This document shows, piece by piece, positions 24,801 to 37,020 of a stretch of DNA of 64,000 nucleotides (positions are counted from its first letter, which is position 1; every line of letters starts with the position of its first letter). A model generated the notes under the pieces. It made no database searches. It was not told the origin of the DNA and saw only the letters and a list, made by a program, of their open reading frames with translations. Source of the DNA: Bradysia coprophila (lineage: Eukaryota; Arthropoda; Insecta; Diptera; Sciaridae). Where the stretch lies: NCBI RefSeq assembly GCF_014529535.1, contig NW_023503670.1:186001-250000 (forward strand). Direction: 5' to 3'. The translations under genes were made by a program, and so were the position numbers.

Positions 24801-27800
24801 GTCCATTTTGAACAGCTCCGAACTCACTTCGTTTTTCGATGCATCGTTGACTGATTCAGGCTTTTCGCTCAACTTTACAACCGGTTGTTTGCTACTCATT
24901 GATATTGACGATGTTTCTTTAATAACTGATGTCTCGTATGACACATCATCTGATTTATCGGATGACGCCGGCGAAGTTTCCTTCTTTAATGACAGGACTT
25001 GCATTTCATTAAAATTGGCAGGAACATTGGTAGTTGGTGCTAATTCATCGTGTCGCAGTTGTGGTGACAGTATCAACTGGTTCATGATTGTCCTGATTGG
25101 CATATTATCGGCATCATTGCTAAGAACTGAAGCGACTGTTGCCGCCTGGCCAATGAACTCTGACAGAGTTAAATTATCTAAAGCAACGACATTAGCCACT
25201 TTCTTTTCATTATTTGTACTTTCAATAGCCAGCGAATCGGCTATCTCGGCTGCGTTTTCATTTATGAAGTTATCGACCTGTTGAACAATTGGATTCTTTT
25301 CTTCAAATATGGAACTGGTTTCTGGATACTGCAGTTTAACCTCTTCAAAAATAGGCAATGTTAGATCCTCGTCTTTGCTTGTAGCGTCTTCGTTGTATTC
25401 AGTAGTGTCGATGCTGAAATCTGTCGTTGTTGGAATATCATATATAAGTGGTTCCTGTTCATCGACAAACATTTCCTCATTCAGGTAGACATTGGACTGA
25501 TTAATTCGTTGAATAACGTCGATGCTGGGAATTTTTTCGGTAGCATGACCGTTACTATCCTCTTCCATAAACGATTCAGTAGTTGTTAGGTCATCGAAAA
25601 TCATTGATGCATCTGATTCATTCATTTCAGTCATCATTTCTACAGACTCGGATGCTACGTTATCTTTAAGACTTTCGACTATTTGATTAAAACTGTTGCT
25701 CGAATCGAACAACTCTGTGGAATGTTCAGTTGTGGCCACATGTTCAATGTGTTCAGTTTCCGTATCCGCAGTCGTTTCTTCGGCAACTTGCTGTGTAGTT
25801 GGTTCGTCATATTCTTGTTTATATGTCGTCAACTCTGCGTTTTCGTGATATGTTGTCGATTCAGTTGCTGCAACTGTGAATAGGTCCAAATCAGATGCAA
25901 TAGTCGTCATTACAGGGGCTTCTTCCGTGAATCCTTCTGCAAATGTTTCGGCTATTACTTCGGTTGCTTTTTCTGTGACTGCTTCTGATGAGGACTCTTT
26001 TGTTGAGGCCCGAGTGGACTGTTCCGTTGTGGTATCCTCTAACTCTGGTGTACTGGTAGTCACAACCTGAATTTTTTGCGTATGAGGAGTGAGAGGTCTG
26101 CGCGTTACAAATCTTGTAGGCTTCGGCGCTTTTGTATTACTTCCAGTGGTAGAAAGTAAGGGCGCTGGAGTAGTTTTACGTCGATATCCGTGTTGAGAAC
26201 TGTTGTGATGTGTATGGATTTCATCAATTGAGTGCTCATGGTATCCACCAATATTGCTTCTCGGAGTCGACGCTTCAAATACTGTATTTACTGGTTTCTT
26301 TTTCGTTACATGAACCATTGGCTCTTCAGCAGTTGTAGGCTTCTCGGCGGTCTTCTTCTCGGATGGATCTTCAATTTTGTTAAAAGATCCAGTGTTGCTC
26401 GGTTTCACCTTAACATTGACAGGTTTCGCAGCTGTTTTCTCGGTTGCATCAACAATAACCGAGTCGGGTGTCATGACGATTTGTGGCTTATGCGGACGAA
26501 TATCATCGCCAGTATTACCAAAAATAGCTGGTAAAATAATACTCCAAGTTGAGGACACGTCTGGGGTATCTAAAACGTTGTGGTCATTGGTTGTATTTTT
26601 CTTCGCTTCAACCTCTTCGTTTAAGACTTTCTGAACACTGGTCACGATATCTTCGACATTGTCATCAAAATTCTTATCGTTAGTCGATCCCATATGATGC
26701 ATCACCGATCCTTCATTCGAGCCACCAGCAACAATACTTTGAATTTCTTTCATTGTCATGAGTCGTTTCACTAAATCGCCGCTATCGTTAAATGTGTAAA
26801 ATTCATAGCGATCTGGATTCAGGAGATTTATCGGGCTAGCAACTTGTGGTGGTACAAGTGGGCGAGGCACCGGTTTACCAACAGCGTCGGAGAACTTGGG
26901 CGGTTCTTCTCCGTTTTGTATGACGGAAACTGATGTGACCACACTGAAAGGAAGCATGTTTTTTCTTTAATGATTGGATTTCTAATAATTAACAAGGGAA
27001 AGGCAGCAATTTGTAATTTATATTTAAGAATTATTTAAACGGATGGACCTGAATTGTCAGTGTTGATTATTACTGGTGATTACCACAGCAAAATAATTAA
27101 AGTGAGAAAAAAGAACGAAATAAAGTAACCTCTTCCTGGCAATAAAAATTTTATTGCTGAGAAGTTATGATCGATAATTTTAAGTGAGAGAAGATCCGAA
27201 TCGATACTAAACTTGAATGAGTGGTTGATGTTCTTCAAAATGTACGCACGAAAAGAGAACAGCAATAAACTTTATCGTGAAATAAAATCGTGTAATTTTG
27301 AACCGATCATAATGTTGATGAAGTTTTCGTTGACGCTGCTTTCGAATTTAAGTATAACGGGGCCAATGTACCATTTTCCAATACAGTTCTTTAAAAGAAA
27401 ATTGAATCAAAATTGTTGCAGCACTTGCACAAAGCTCTTCATAAGAATACATTCTATTCTTATTCCACTTATCGCGATTGGCATACGTACAAATTTTTAA
27501 ATTACAGTTAATGCCGACCGAATTTGTGTCTGTTTACTTCAGCTGCTTTACCAGCTGATTCACTCATGCGATCAAACTACTTAATCATGTTTCTAAGGTT
27601 CTACTGCTACCACGGTCGTTCATGTTCGAATCTATCTTTTCTTGTAATGTAAAGTTGTTTCAACAGATGATACAGAATCCTTTAATTCATTGAGAGAGAC
27701 ACAGGTAGTAGATTCTTTTTACTTATGAGTTTCTTCCACTTTTTAATTTGTTGCAATGGAACCAATTCGCCCAGTCTATTTACACCGTTCAACCATTCAA

Positions 27801-28466
27801 AATCCAAGGAATTAGGAATCTAACATTTAAAATGCAGACAAGGACAAGATGATTTTTAAATTACAATTCTAAAAATTCCAGAAGAAGTCCAGTAAGTCGC
27901 GGAGTAGAAATACATATCGGGCAATAAAAAAATGACTGAATTTTTGAGGTTTCTGTCTGTTCGTTGTAATGTTTTTCAAATTATGGATGTACAATGATAG
28001 TCTCCCAAGGAAATTAATTGCAACGTAACTCTAAACTAACTCCTAAAGAGAATGAAATTCAAACATTTCTAAGAAACTAATAACGTCCAAACAAACCCTC
28101 ATATTTTTCAGAATTCTCCTCTGTGCATTATTGCAAGCACATTATGCATGCATACAAGGTCAATAACACTATTCGGACCTGGGTTCAATAAATTTTCGAT
28201 TCATCTCTTATTTACTCGATTATTTTTTTTTTCTTTCAACTTGACCCATATATCCAAAAACGTAACCATATTAATACACCTGTACCTGTCATTCGTGTAC
28301 AACTTTAACATATGTATAAGACCCACATGATGCGTGCTACGTACCTTGAACCAATTATTTTTCTTGATGTATCATCATCTTTTTCACTGTCTTGGTTGTT
28401 GTCCGGTGTTGAATTCGATGCTGTCGCTGCTGTTAAGATCGCTGCTATGATGATTATAGCTCTCAT
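21807..28466 (-). CDS. Secreted serpin with about 1200-residue Thr/Glu-rich N-terminal extension
   Basis: Coding exons in order are 28466-28345, 26943-22643, 22584-22498 and 22435-21807, all GT/AG and in frame: 5139 nt, 1712 residues. Exon 1 encodes a signal peptide (MRAIIIIAAILTAATA). Residues about 40-1250 are an acidic, low-complexity Thr/Ser/Glu extension with TTE and ATT motifs and a ten-residue repeat (GSPVEATT-like), suggesting a mucin-like O-glycosylated stalk. The serpin fold spans about 1256-1712, with NTAFVRE, STIFVMPGQ, LMPRQGLEVQIPRFSHRS and the C-terminal RHNPTGMILFMGRFNP signatures. The usual hinge (EEGTEAAAAT-type) is absent. In its place is a longer acidic, Tyr- and Pro-containing insert, so protease inhibition is unlikely. 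The ATG exon starts after an acceptor at 28481, so a 5' non-coding exon exists upstream. Intron 1 is 1.4 kb. It may correspond to the fly Spn100A-type divergent serpins, but I cannot confirm orthology. Confidence 0.85.
23950..24110 (-). repeat. In-frame 30-bp coding minisatellite in the serpin extension
   Basis: About five copies of a 30-bp unit encode a ten-residue repeat of the form GS(P/F)VEATT plus variants. It lies within exon 2 of the serpin gene. The period is a multiple of three, so copy changes keep frame. Confidence 0.85.
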
Positions 28467-28480
28467 GATTTATTTGGATT

Positions 28481-30205
28481 CTGAAACATTTGAAATAAAA
28501 TATTACAGAAATGCAATTATTGTGAAATCAAGGAATAAATAAACTGTTAGAACGAACTGAATGTAACTCTTTTTTTCTAAATACATTTTATGTGATTTTT
28601 AAATGTATTTTTCCTCTTTTTTGTTTTTAATGGAGATAACTTCGCATATAAGCGCTTGTCGTAAAATAATATTGCACTTTAGGCTTCATTGAGATGTTTA
28701 CTAACCGAGAAGCAATTACAGCCAGACATTACAATAATAATTTATGATAAAAAGAATTAGTGTTATGTTTCAAAGAGCATTTAAAGAGTATTAAATAACT
28801 GCTCATTCATATAATTCAATTTTTTTTTATCGGTTTACAATGTTTGTAACACTCATAATCATAACATTTTTAACGTCGGTCGAGACAAAAGTATCTGGAT
28901 ATTGCATTGAGTTTATGAAATTTTCGATTTTAAAAGAAGGTCACACAAGAGATGTATTGTTGCTCAAATCGGTCATTTAAGCGACCGGTTAATTGATGAG
29001 TGTAGCCGGCGAACTTTTCTCAGTATATTTAGTCAATTCTGTGGCACGATTCTGTGTTGAGTTTTTTTTGTTCAAACTGAATCTATTAATAAGTCTCAGG
29101 AGACAAAAGATTCTTAGTAAATCGGTTGATCATAGTTTCGCTAATTGTGCTTATGAAATACTTACCGTCTGTGCTTATTAAGGATTTAACAAACATGACC
29201 TACTCTGTATCATCTCACATACTGATGCTACCATTCAATTTTCCAAATTTTCTTTTTTTTTCTGATTTCTTAATTATTTTTATTACATTTTCGTTCAATG
29301 ACGATGTAAAAATGTAACTGAACCACATGGAAACTCTTGCTTTATAACTCTCACCATTATTTTCTTTGTTGATACATTGTTGCAAGAAACCTCGTTTTAT
29401 AACAAATTCGTTTCTTGTTCCTGAATAAATGATTTATTAAATCAAAGATTGGGTCGAATTCACTTCAATTAAAACATTTCTATTCGATTATATCATTTGC
29501 TCGAAGTCATTGTTTAATGAACACATTCAGTGTTCAGATAATCCGGAGTAAAAATAACATCCTCAATTTGTCAAAATGAGCAGCCTGTCCTCACAGGACA
29601 GTAAAACAATAGTTATTTGCGTATCTGTTTTGGACAACATAACCAAAGTGACAGTTCAAGTGAGAAAAGTTCTATTTGAAGGGAGAAAATAAGGTAAATC
29701 ACACCGCACGTGAAAATGAAATAGTCATTTGATCACAGAGGGAAACAAGTTGGAAATTTCATTTCGAGTGTGTTGTTTGTGGCCAGAGCGTAACGAGAGG
29801 ACAAAGTCACCCGAGAAAATGAAATTTCTTACTTTTTTCCCGGTGTCAACGGGTCAACAAAACGTTTTTCTCTTCTGCGTTGTAAAAGATATACTGTTCG
29901 ATTTTCAGAGTCAAGCAATATCGACACATTTGTTCAACATTGGATTATGTCCATTTCAAAACGTACGTTTAAAGTAAGCTTCAGGTTAATAGACCAATGG
30001 TCAAACTGATGATTGACAAGTCAAATATTCAGTTCATATTAGGTTTCATGTGATAATAGGGCACAATTTTTAACAACATGACGACCTTTATTTTTAGTGA
30101 ATTTATTAACAAATATTTGCTGCTGGAAACTAGGTAGGAAATTTGATACGAAGAATGTATGGATTTTTCCTTCGGTGTTGTATTGCTGGTCGGGTGATTA
30201 GAATT
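28481..30205. other. Upstream of the serpin gene; nothing else recognised
   Basis: Must contain the serpin promoter and a 5' non-coding exon joined to 28480, neither of which I could place. Confidence 0.35.
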
Positions 30206-30500
30206 GGACACTTGAGACAGATGGTGTGGTCTCAAGTCCTTGTGTTGCTCACTGTCCTCAACCAAAGAATAAAAACAACTTTTGTGTTGGTTGTGTTTAT
30301 TGTTTGCCTTGCATTCGACTCACCTGAGTCATCTTCATGGCTGAAAATTGGAACAATAAACTGTACACTTCGGTTGTTATAAACTTGCTTACTTTCTAAC
30401 TTACGCTATCAATAAAAGTTCCGATCACAGTCACCTAATTCTAATGTTTGTTGACTTACAACACAAGGACTTGAGACCACACCATCTGTCTCAAGTGTCC
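30206..30500. repeat. Foldback element with perfect 42-bp arms
   Basis: 30206-30247 and 30459-30500 are exact reverse complements over 42 bp. The core includes CTTGAGACAGATGGTGTGG. The interior is about 210 bp. Outside them a near-identical AAACTAGGTAGGAA word occurs as a direct repeat at about 30127 and 30503. The perfect arms indicate recent origin or gene conversion. The tail of the region (30590-30655) is a short-period AATTTAAGAA run ending in TGGCCCTG. Confidence 0.85.
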
Positions 30501-32267
30501 AAAACTAGGTAGGAAGTTGGTGTCTTTGAGAAATCCATTTTCCAAGATTTTCCGACATATGCTAAAATTTGCTTAAACTCTCTTTCGGCAAACTTTAGCG
30601 AATTTAAGAAAATTTAAGAAAATTTATGCAAATTGAAGACATTTATTAACCAAAAATTGGCCCTGCTATAAACATGACCCATATTCACATTATACAGAAC
30701 GACTATAACCGTCAATCATATCGTAACAGAGGCTGCAATATAATAATCGTCCATCACATTTTTACCATCAACCAGACAGTTTTTGTAGCTACTTGAATAT
30801 TTTTAAATTCATTAAGGAAAAATCCAATTATTACACAAAATCTTACGAAAAACCTTATAACCGATTCAATCCATTCATTACTCTTTCGAGGTATATATAC
30901 CATAACTAAAGCTGATGCATCATATTTGTTCACAGTATGGAGAGAGAAAAAAAAATTGTTTACACGAACTTGTCTGTACAATAAAAACCATCCAGCAGAG
31001 CACCAACACGAAAGAATTTCTTCTGAAGCGTAACCAGCCAGATTACATAAAGATTTTTCGTTGAATTGTAATGATTTAAGTAAAGAATAAATTATACGAA
31101 AATAAAACCGTCAATTAAAAGATAAATAACTTGAACTCAAAACATAACTGTAATGTGAGCATCTTATTCCGATTCGACATAATAAAGATGAGAAACAGAA
31201 ACATAAAGAACTGATAGACGGTAAATTTGTTAAACAAAAAATTAGATAATACACATAATGTTGAATGGGTCGGAAAACATTCCACACAACTTATGATATG
31301 CATATTGATGTCCTAATCATACGAAGACCGTTTCCATAAACATCAAGCAAAATTATAAATTAATATTTGACGAATCTGGGCGCAAAGTCTCGCTTTACAC
31401 TCAGATTAATTTGGAAACTAATTTACCGTATACACCTTACCGCTGGTTATGATCGGACAATCTTATATTATACCTACCGAAGGTATCGTTTTAATGGTTC
31501 CCTGCTTGACTTCATTTTGACGCATTAAACTAGGTTTATGTCTCATTAAATTATATCAGTAATTTATAGGTGAAAGAGAGCTGATTATAAAGACATCATC
31601 AATTATTTATAGTTACCTCATATCGGATAATGATATGAATCACATTCGTTATGGCATGGCATAATAACTTAGATCAACGTCTCTGTTTTTAAAGTTTATA
31701 TTTTGAAAGATTATAACTGTTCTTTTGGCCAAACAGTTTTATTCTGAACGACAACACACATTTGTCTGTGGTCTGCTATTTTTGTTGATTCGGTTGATAG
31801 TTTTTTTTTTGTTTATGTTAATTACGATCGGTTATTATATTAAAATGAGAAAGCGGTATAGTTCTGATGAATATATACGATTATGTCACATTTTTCTAAT
31901 TAGAAAGAAAATTTATTGATTTACGATGGTAATTTGCAGGTAGGGCCGATTAAAAAAAAAACAAAAAATGTTTTGCTGAAAAGCTAAAAAAGAATTGTGT
32001 CAAAAAAGTTTTTGTGTGCCAGTATACTGTTGGGCCTGATAAATATTCTTAGGAACATCGTTCTGCAATACGCACATCGTGCGAATATCCACTTTATGAT
32101 ACTGGGTCTATTCGAACATTGTGCGAATAGTCGCATTATAATAATTTGACTATTCGAATAGCCAAAGTGTTATAAAGTGTTGTGCGAACAGAACTTACCT
32201 AAAAAATATTCGCAAAGTTTTCGCCGATAGTCAAGCTTATATAATCGAAAAAGTCAATAAAAAAAGC
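30501..32267. other. Intergenic, no gene recognised
   Basis: Apart from the short-period run at 30590-30655, and repeated GTGCGAATA/TATTCGAA words around 32075-32190 in both orientations, nothing was recognised. Confidence 0.4.
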
Positions 32268-32270
32268 TGA

Positions 32271-32415
32271 GGGAGGTGCGGGAAATTCTTAAAAAAGCTA
32301 GGCTTTCGTTTATTTTCCTAGTATATTTGTAAAATTATATTGTAATTGATACCAGTTACTATTTATACGATTAACTATAATGCAGAGTGACATGAATTTT
32401 AATAGCTTTCTATTT
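32271..32415 (+). repeat. Left terminal inverted repeat
   Basis: Pairs with 34420-34554; terminal bases GGGAGGTGCGG. Confidence 0.8.
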
Positions 32416-32985
32416 CATAAAATTTTCTAAAGTTATAGACTGAAATTGTTTAAACAAACGCTACAAAGAGCATGTCACCATACTGCTATGGACTTTAAGA
32501 TGTTTTCGTCCTATCAACCATAATTATTGATTAATTACAACACGTTTGTTTTTAGTTTGACGGATTTTAACGTGACCTTACGATAGTGCCCACAGGAAAT
32601 TCATGAAATTGAGATCCTAGATTAAATGTTGCTTAATTTTGTGTATTTTCTACCAACTTTAATGATTTTCCAGATTTTTTACTTTTGTTGTTTGACGATC
32701 TCCTTAGGTTTTAATATTGTATTTCGCGCGACGTTGTCAATGGAATGATGATTCAATAAAATATACGGTTTGATTGGACTTGGACTAGGCCTTTCCAAAT
32801 ACCCCCTATTTGTAGAGATTCGACTACTTTTCGATGAAATTTTAGGGAAATTGGGTAAAATTTAGTGGTTTTTTTCTACATTATTTACAACTTCTTTCAA
32901 TTTCATTCTATGTCTACATCTCGTAGTGATCTTTCAAATCCCTATTTAATGAAATTGGACCACTTTTAGATAACAAGATAACAAG

Positions 32986-33684
32986 ATGTCTGGTGCATGG
33001 CTCAACGCAATTCCGAGTCCTAACATAGGAACATTTTTGAACAACGATGTGGTACGCACTTGCATCTGTTTACGTCTCGGTGCAAGAATTTGTCGCCCGT
33101 TTGAGTGTATTTGTGGAATCGAAGTGGATGCACTAGGTCGACACGACCTTCACTGTAAAAAGAACTCGGGTAAATTTTTCCGTCACGCCGAGCTGAATCG
33201 AATAATACACCAAATTTTGGCATCTATATATGTCAGTTCCTTGTTAGAACCGCCCGGGCTATTTCGAGACAACGGCAATAAACGTCCGGATGGCATCACC
33301 TACACGGCTTGGGGAAAAGGTCGTGCATTGGTATGGGACGCTACGTGCGTCGACTCATTGGCCACATCAAACATGACCGGTAGAACGAAACAACCAGGAA
33401 TGGCATCCGAGAAGGCAGTGGCGCGAAAACATGCTAAGTATTCAAAGATAAAACAAAGTTATCATTTCGTCGCCTTCGCTGTCGAATCATTCGGACCGTG
33501 GTCAAAGGAAGCCGTTGATCTAATCAACAAAATCGGTTCGAGCTTGATCCGAATCACAGGAGAACCGAAATCGAAACGTTATTTAATCGAAAGAATTTCA
33601 CTTGCGATTCAACACGGTAATGCTATGTGCGTCATAAACAGCATTCCTAAGAGCCCACCAATGGAGGAACTTTACGTTCTCTAG
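32986..33684 (+). CDS. Zinc-knuckle plus restriction-like endonuclease (RLE)-like protein
   Basis: An intact 232-residue ORF starting at ATG. A Cys/His cluster at 36-57 (Cys36, Cys41-X-Cys43, His53, Cys57) is followed by KRPDGI at 99-104 and LVWDAT at 115-120. The order CCHC knuckle, then R-P-D, then an Asp about 15 residues on after hydrophobics, matches the C-terminal region of RLE-type non-LTR retrotransposons (R2/NeSL/Dong group), where it nicks target DNA. The C-terminal half (YHFVAFAVESFGPW; GEPKSKRYL; RISLAIQHGNA) matches, from memory, a widespread invertebrate mobile-element tail seen next to reverse transcriptase. There is no reverse transcriptase domain here or upstream. The third PD-(D/E)XK residue is DAT rather than EXK. 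The frame has no stops or shifts, so it may be under selection or recently inserted. It is GC-richer than its surroundings. Confidence 0.7.
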   Translation: MSGAWLNAIPSPNIGTFLNNDVVRTCICLRLGARICRPFECICGIEVDALGRHDLHCKKNSGKFFRHAELNRIIHQILASIYVSSLLEPPGLFRDNGNKRPDGITYTAWGKGRALVWDATCVDSLATSNMTGRTKQPGMASEKAVARKHAKYSKIKQSYHFVAFAVESFGPWSKEAVDLINKIGSSLIRITGEPKSKRYLIERISLAIQHGNAMCVINSIPKSPPMEELYVL

Positions 33685-34419
33685 TGCTTTTGTAGTCTTT
33701 TTTTTTAATCAGTTTTTAGTTTTTCATTTGAATTTTTCTCTTACTGCCTTCTCTTAATTTTTGTAAACTGTTCTTTGTAGAATGAATTGAATAAAATCTT
33801 TTTTAAATATCTAAAAAAAAACTTTTAGATGAAACGTGAGGAAATTTATATCAATTTTAGCGTTTTTAGCGCTTTATGATATTTCTTCTCCTTAAATCTA
33901 ATTTATTCAAATTCTATTCTATTTCCTAGATCTCGACAAGACCTTTCCAACGAACCCTCTTTTGTTAAGGTCAGACAACATTTATGTAGATGAAGTTTAA
34001 GGAAATTGTAGATGAATTTTACCAATTTTTGTAGCGGTTACTGTAGCGCTGTAGCGCATCAAAACCGGTCAAATTTTATCCTTTTTCCTAGAACTCGTCG
34101 AGACCTTTCTAGTGAGCTATCGCATGTCAAAATCAATTAAAATTTTAATACTTTTTGAAAGAAGTGATAACGTCGATTTTAGGAAATATCATAGGGAACT
34201 TCATAGGAAATTTCCTATGAAATTGTCCTTCCCAACTTCCTACACCTAACTTTGTTTCCTCATATCTCCGGATCGAGTGGTCCAAACTTGATCAAATTTT
34301 ATCCTTTTTCCTAGTACTCGATTAGAACTAGGAAATATGATAAAATTTGACATTGGTAGGTTTCGTGATGGTTTCGTAAATTTCCTCCAAACTTTCCATT
34401 TTCCAGACAAATTCTTATG

Positions 34420-34554
34420 AAAATAGAAAGCTTTAAAAATTCATTACACTCTGCATTATAGTTAATCATTTACACGATCAATAACAATAATTTTTCGAAA
34501 ATACTAGAAAAATAAACGAAAGGATAGCTTTTTTAATAATTTGCCGCACCTCCC
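34420..34554 (-). repeat. Right terminal inverted repeat
   Basis: Reverse complement of 32271-32415; outermost bases CCGCACCTCCC. Confidence 0.8.
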
Positions 34555-34557
34555 TGA

Positions 34558-35674
34558 TGAATATAGTCCAAATCAACAACTCAAGTTGATGTCCAAACTA
34601 AACACTATTCTTAGATTAGTTTTGTCTTTCTAATACTCAACACAATTTTTCTTAGACATTTTGATTTTTTCTAAATTATCTTCTTATTTTAGAGAATTTT
34701 ATTTCTGAAAATTCCGAAAAATTCCGAAAAAAAATCTAAATTCTAAAAAAAAATCGGGAATTGTTTCAGGATTTTTCGGAATTAATTTCTTTTGACTCCT
34801 TCAGCATGTGAAACACTTTCAATAAATCGGGATAAACAGGAAAAGTCTCGCTTTTGAGTGATTTTTGACCTTGTTAACCGCTGGCCTTTAAAACTTTTTA
34901 TCCCTAGTTGTGTAATAGATATTTATGCCATCGAGTGTACTCACTTCTATGATTGAAAGTGCTGTTCTAAGCTGACATATAAACGGTTTCGTCCTCTTCT
35001 ATGTTACGCTACTACATTTACTCAACTCAATTTTGTTTACTTATCCCATTAGACGTTCAATCCCTTTTCCGTTAACACTGCATTAAATTGCTCCGGTAAA
35101 CATAATTCCATCATAGCCGATGAGTATACCAATTCATCTATAATTTCAACGCTGTGTTAATAAATTCTTCAATCTCACGTTTCTCATCATCTTCATTGTT
35201 ATGGTTTTTATTTCCCCGAGAAGAAAATGGTAAATAAAAAAAATCAATCACTGAACATAATAATGTAGAAGAGACATGCTAGTAATGTTGGATGAAGTAA
35301 AAAAAGAGTAAAATTCCGTGACTATTAACTTTTTTACGCGCTACAGCATTGAACCACATGTAACTAATGTGTCCTTGACTGTTTATTTTTTTCACAATTA
35401 TTTTGTGATTTTTTAATTTATATATCTTGTTACAACAGAGAAAAGTCACCTGTTGTTATAATTATAATATGCGATAAGTCCAATGAACCTAAGTTATATA
35501 GATTATTTTGAACTCATTTAAAAAAAAAGTGCTTTGTGTAGAAAGAAATTTAATATTTTCACAAGAATATGTTAAATGGACACGATGATTCAACATCCTT
35601 CTACTAATGAACTTGTTAATAACAAATAGATGAACTCTGCAAAGCCAATAATGAATGATTATTTAGCATATTTG
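34558..35674. other. Intergenic, no gene recognised
   Basis: Includes a short-period run of AATTCCGAAAA words at about 34690-34790, similar in style to other short-period runs in the window. Confidence 0.4.
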
Positions 35675-35700
35675 CAATAGCAATAGCAATAGCAATAGCA
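35675..35700. repeat. (CAATAG)4 microsatellite
   Basis: Four exact tandem hexamers followed by a partial copy. Confidence 0.9.
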
Positions 35701-36930
35701 CTTCTCTAGAAATAAAATAGTCGTAGCGTAGGTCTTCTGCATGAGGTACACCCGAACGTATGGGATTGATAGAATAATTGAGTTGAGTTGTTGAATGCTA
35801 TGTATTGATTTTTATGCATTTCGCTTATTGCTTTTCTTTAGCGAGTTTTTATTTATCGAACAGAACAACTTCTGAAAACATCGTGTGGATTCATAAAGGT
35901 AACGGGCCTTCCCATAAAAACGCATTACAAGGTGTGTGGTAAGTAATTATCACACAGCAGCATGATGCGATGAACGCATCATCAGTGATATTTAATGAAA
36001 AATACAGTTTTTCTGTAGATTGTTCTTCAAATGTTTACTTAGAACACAAAAACCAAAGCTAAATATCACCAATTTACAGCAAAGAAATCAGAGAAAAAGC
36101 AAAACGAAATGTAAATAAAATTTGTATGCCCGGGTTGTACATCTTAAGCTGCAACAATTTAATTGTAAAATTTATTTTGATTCGGAATCCAATTGTCTTA
36201 GACACGCTTTGGCCAAGGACAGTAATTTTCTTGGGAATTGAAGTTAAATAACACGATGTTGTTTGTATGTATAGAGACATATTGATTGGTAAGACATTTA
36301 CACCAGTAAATATTAATTGTTCCACTTGACACGACATTTCTACTGAGCCATCAGCATTTAAGAGTTTAAGATATTAGATGGTTGAGTAAATAATGAAATG
36401 AACATTAAACATTTCACGCAAAACGATTTGTTCTTGTTGCCTTTTTCATTTATAGAAATTTTAAAAGGAGGTCGGTCGACTGTGGATTTAAAGTAATTAA
36501 TGAGATCTGATAAATTCAGTTAAACTACAAGATCATCACGGCATTATCTGCTCCTAAACGTTTTTCGAAGGCAGTAAAAGTAAGATTAGACCCAACTAGA
36601 CTTGGACCACCCACTTTATTACTATTTTCGTTGAGAAACTATTCTAACACATTCTTCGAAGGAAAGCTTATAAAATGTCTTCTGAAATTCACACCACACA
36701 CGAGAAAAGTATTGATTCAAATTCGATGTTCGAAGCTGAGAGGAAAACTACTTCGAACAACGCTGTACCATGACATTCTGACTTTGCATGAAGCTGAGAG
36801 TCAAACTGAGTTAATTACTTTGACTTTTCGTGTATTTGTACAGTGACTTTTTTGGGTACTGTACCATGACTTTCCGGAGCAGTTTCCCCTCGGCATAAAC
36901 AAAATAATCTGTCCGACGATAATAGTTATT
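35701..36930. other. Intergenic, no gene recognised
   Basis: A GAAGCTGAGAG word and a GCTGTACCATGAC-like word recur at 36730-36870, probably remnants of a repeat. No exon is supported. Confidence 0.35.
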
Positions 36931-37020
36931 TATGTAACAAGAATCGTATGAAGGTATATCCGAGGCGAAGCCGAGGTTGGCAAGACGTAGTGTGCGATAA
37001 TATACGATTCGTGTTGCATA
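36931..37020. repeat. Small inverted repeat around a CGAGGCGAAGCCGAGG palindrome
   Basis: TATGTAACAAGAATCGTAT at 36931 pairs with ATACGATTCGTGTTGCATA ending at 37020 (two mismatches over 19 bp). The interior contains the near-palindrome CGAGGCGAAGCCGAGG. Confidence 0.6.

Larger units (their letters stand above)
32271..34554. mobile_element. 2.28-kb TIR element carrying an RLE-like ORF
   Basis: The first about 145 bp (32271-32415) and last about 135 bp (34420-34554) are inverted repeats at roughly 80% identity. Both start GGGAGGTGCGG, followed by AAATT, TTAAAAAAGCTA, CTTTCGTTTATTTT and further AACTATAATGCAGAGTG blocks. The trinucleotide TGA flanks both ends directly (32268-32270 and 34555-34557), fitting a 3-bp target-site duplication. 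Inside lies one intact 232-codon ORF (32986-33684). Diverged subterminal copies of a TTTCCTAG-CTCG-AGACCTTTC motif occur on both sides of it (32760-32960 and 33920-34320). The structure is that of a DNA transposon or palindromic element, while the ORF resembles a retrotransposon endonuclease tail. No known superfamily is assigned. Confidence 0.75.
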
